Source: Polaromonas sp.
GTDB taxonomy: Bacteria; Pseudomonadota; Gammaproteobacteria; Burkholderiales; Burkholderiaceae_C
Length of the DNA: 7,753 nt
Reading direction: 5' to 3'
NCBI GenBank assembly: GCA_014376885.1
Contig: JACMQR010000189.1
Location: 1 to 7,753, forward strand
Part shown: piece after piece, positions 6,517 through 7,753 of the stretch
Layout: each line of letters begins with the position of its first letter
Numbering within the stretch: the stretch's first letter is position 1
Program-made: the position numbers and the translations under genes
Notes under the pieces: model-generated
What the model saw: only the letters and a program-made list of their open reading frames with translations
What the model was told of the DNA's origin: nothing
Databases searched by the model: none

Positions 6517-7695
6517 TTAACGCTCCAGCGTGAGGGCCACGCCCATGCCGCCGCCAATGCACAGGCTGGCGATGCCTTTTTTGGCATCCCGGCGCACCAT
6601 TTCGTGCAGCAGCGTCACCAGGATTCGGCAGCCGGACGCGCCGATCGGGTGGCCAATGGCGATCGCGCCGCCGTTGACATTGACCTTGCTGGTGTCCCAG
6701 CCCATTTCCTGGTTCACCGCGCAGGCCTGGGCCGCAAAGGCTTCGTTGATTTCCAGCAGGTCCAGGTCTTGGGCGTTCCAGCCGGCGCGCTGCAAGGCTT
6801 TGGTCGACGCCGGAACCGGGCCCATGCCCATGAAGGCCGGGTCCAGGCCGGCCGTGGCATAGCTGGCAATGCGCGCCAGCGGCGTAAGCCCCAAGGCCGC
6901 CGCTTTTTTGGCGGTCATGACCATGACGGCGGCCGCGCCATCATTCAGTCCCGACGCATTGCCCGCCGTCACTCCGCCGGCCTTGTCAAACGCCGGGCGC
7001 AGGCCGGCCAGGCCTTCGGCGCTGGTTTTGCGGTTGAGAAACTCATCGGCTGCAAACACCACCGGCTCGCCCTTTTTCTGCGGGATGACAATCGGAACGA
7101 TTTCGTCCTTGAACCGGCCCGCATCCTGCGCGGCGGCGGCCTTGGTCTGGCTGCCAAGGGCCAGCGCATCCTGGGCTTCCCGGCTGATGCCGTACTTCTT
7201 GGCGACGTTTTCTGCGGTGATGCCCATGTGGTACTGGTTGTACACGTCCCACAGGCCGTCGACGATCATGGTGTCGACCATTTTCCAGTCGCCCATGCGC
7301 TGGCCGTCCCGCGAGCCGTTGAGCACATGCGGCGAGGCGCTCATGTTTTCCTGGCCGCCGGCAATGACGATTTCACTGTCGCCGGTCGCCACGGACTGCG
7401 CCGCCAGCATGACCGCCTTAAGGCCCGAGCCGCACACCGCGTTGATCGTCAGGCCCGGCACGCCATGCGCAAAACCGGCCTTCAGGACCGCCTGGCGCGC
7501 AGGATTCTGGCCAGCGCCGGCGGCAAGCACCTGGCCCATGATGACCTCGCCGATCTGCTCGGCATTCAGTCCGGAGCGCTCCAGCACCGCCTTGATGACG
7601 GCCGCGCCCAACTCGGTCGCCGGAATTTTCGCCAGCGAGCCCCCGAACCTGCCCACGGCCGTGCGGCCTGCCGAAACGATAACGATCTCTTCCAT
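6517..7695 (-). CDS. phbA: Acetyl-CoA C-acetyltransferase (PHB beta-ketothiolase)
   Basis: PhbA (PhaA) condenses two acetyl-CoA into acetoacetyl-CoA, the first step of polyhydroxybutyrate synthesis. The 392-residue length is standard for biosynthetic thiolases. Visible active-site parts are the nucleophile Cys88 in NAVCGSGLKAV, the NEAFAAQ motif, the base His349 in GGAIAIGHPIGASG, and Cys379 in CIGGGMG. GQENMSASPHVL is also conserved. The start ATG at 7695 has AAGGAG 5 nt upstream. The gene precedes phbB on the same strand, which favours a PHB role over fatty-acid breakdown, though thiolases of this family can serve both. The usual partner phaC would lie beyond the right edge. No frameshift or missing catalytic residue is seen. 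Confidence 0.96.
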   Translation of the reverse strand: MEEIVIVSAGRTAVGRFGGSLAKIPATELGAAVIKAVLERSGLNAEQIGEVIMGQVLAAGAGQNPARQAVLKAGFAHGVPGLTINAVCGSGLKAVMLAAQSVATGDSEIVIAGGQENMSASPHVLNGSRDGQRMGDWKMVDTMIVDGLWDVYNQYHMGITAENVAKKYGISREAQDALALGSQTKAAAAQDAGRFKDEIVPIVIPQKKGEPVVFAADEFLNRKTSAEGLAGLRPAFDKAGGVTAGNASGLNDGAAAVMVMTAKKAAALGLTPLARIASYATAGLDPAFMGMGPVPASTKALQRAGWNAQDLDLLEINEAFAAQACAVNQEMGWDTSKVNVNGGAIAIGHPIGASGCRILVTLLHEMVRRDAKKGIASLCIGGGMGVALTLER

Positions 7696-7753
7696 GCTGT
7701 CTCCTTTGTAAAACCTGAAAACCTGAGCGGCACCGCAGCTGCGGCGCCCTTGA
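7696..7753 (-). other. phbA leader with palindrome and short direct repeat
   Basis: This 58-nt edge segment holds the phbA ribosome site (AAGGAG, 7701-7706), two head-to-tail copies of the 8-mer AAAACCTG (plus strand, 7710-7725), and a perfect 12-bp palindrome CCGCAGCTGCGG (7733-7744). No stop codon occurs on the minus strand in any frame between the edge and the phbA start, so the tail of an upstream gene cannot be excluded. I see no clear promoter. Confidence 0.4.

Noticed and set aside
6869..7711. A 280-codon open frame on the plus strand opposite phbA
   Set aside because: It is antisense to a complete thiolase with intact active-site motifs, has low-complexity Ala/Ser/Pro-rich composition, and matches no family I know. 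Long antisense frames are common in GC-rich genes.
1..7753. A novel defence, mobile or CRISPR-type system
   Set aside because: All sizeable coding regions belong to known housekeeping, LPS, ComEA-like or PHB families. There are no repeat arrays, transposases, integrases, tRNA genes or attachment-site duplications visible.

Overview
This window is ordinary chromosomal DNA from a betaproteobacterium, most likely a Comamonadaceae member (Polaromonas/Rhodoferax-like). That placement rests on four things: moderately high GC, protein sequences very close to known Burkholderiales families, a heptose kinase without its adenylyltransferase domain, and an intergenic sequence resembling a repeat I remember from Comamonadaceae genomes. 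The genus call is an inference from memory and was not searched.

Layout: the plus strand carries seven genes in one direction. They are the 3' four-fifths of rpsA (ribosomal protein S1), ihfB (IHF beta subunit), lapA and lapB (inner-membrane control of LPS synthesis), hldA/rfaE1 (heptose-7-phosphate kinase), hldD/rfaD (ADP-heptose epimerase), and a small secreted ComEA-like helix-hairpin-helix protein. From ihfB onward the gaps are 61 nt, an 11-nt overlap, 26 nt, 33 nt and 19 nt, which suggests a shared transcript. A possible extra promoter sits just before lapA. A strong bidirectional terminator at about 5602-5634 closes this block. On the minus strand, running toward that terminator, lie phbA (acetyl-CoA C-acetyltransferase) and then phbB (acetoacetyl-CoA reductase), the first two enzymes of polyhydroxybutyrate synthesis. 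They are separated by 114 nt that contain a palindromic repeat-like element. The PHB synthase gene is not in the window.

How the genes fit together: lapA-lapB plus hldA-hldD form an outer-membrane LPS module. LapB, with FtsH, adjusts LpxC levels and so lipid A output, while HldA and HldD supply the ADP-heptose used for the inner core. This module follows the translation and nucleoid genes rpsA-ihfB. The phb genes are a separate carbon-storage unit.

I found no mobile element, CRISPR array, RNA gene or unknown multigene system. The points worth a second look are small: the repeat between phbA and phbB, twin hairpins between rpsA and ihfB, the lapA/lapB overlap and start choice, and the DNA-binding ComEA-like gene at the end of an LPS gene cluster.
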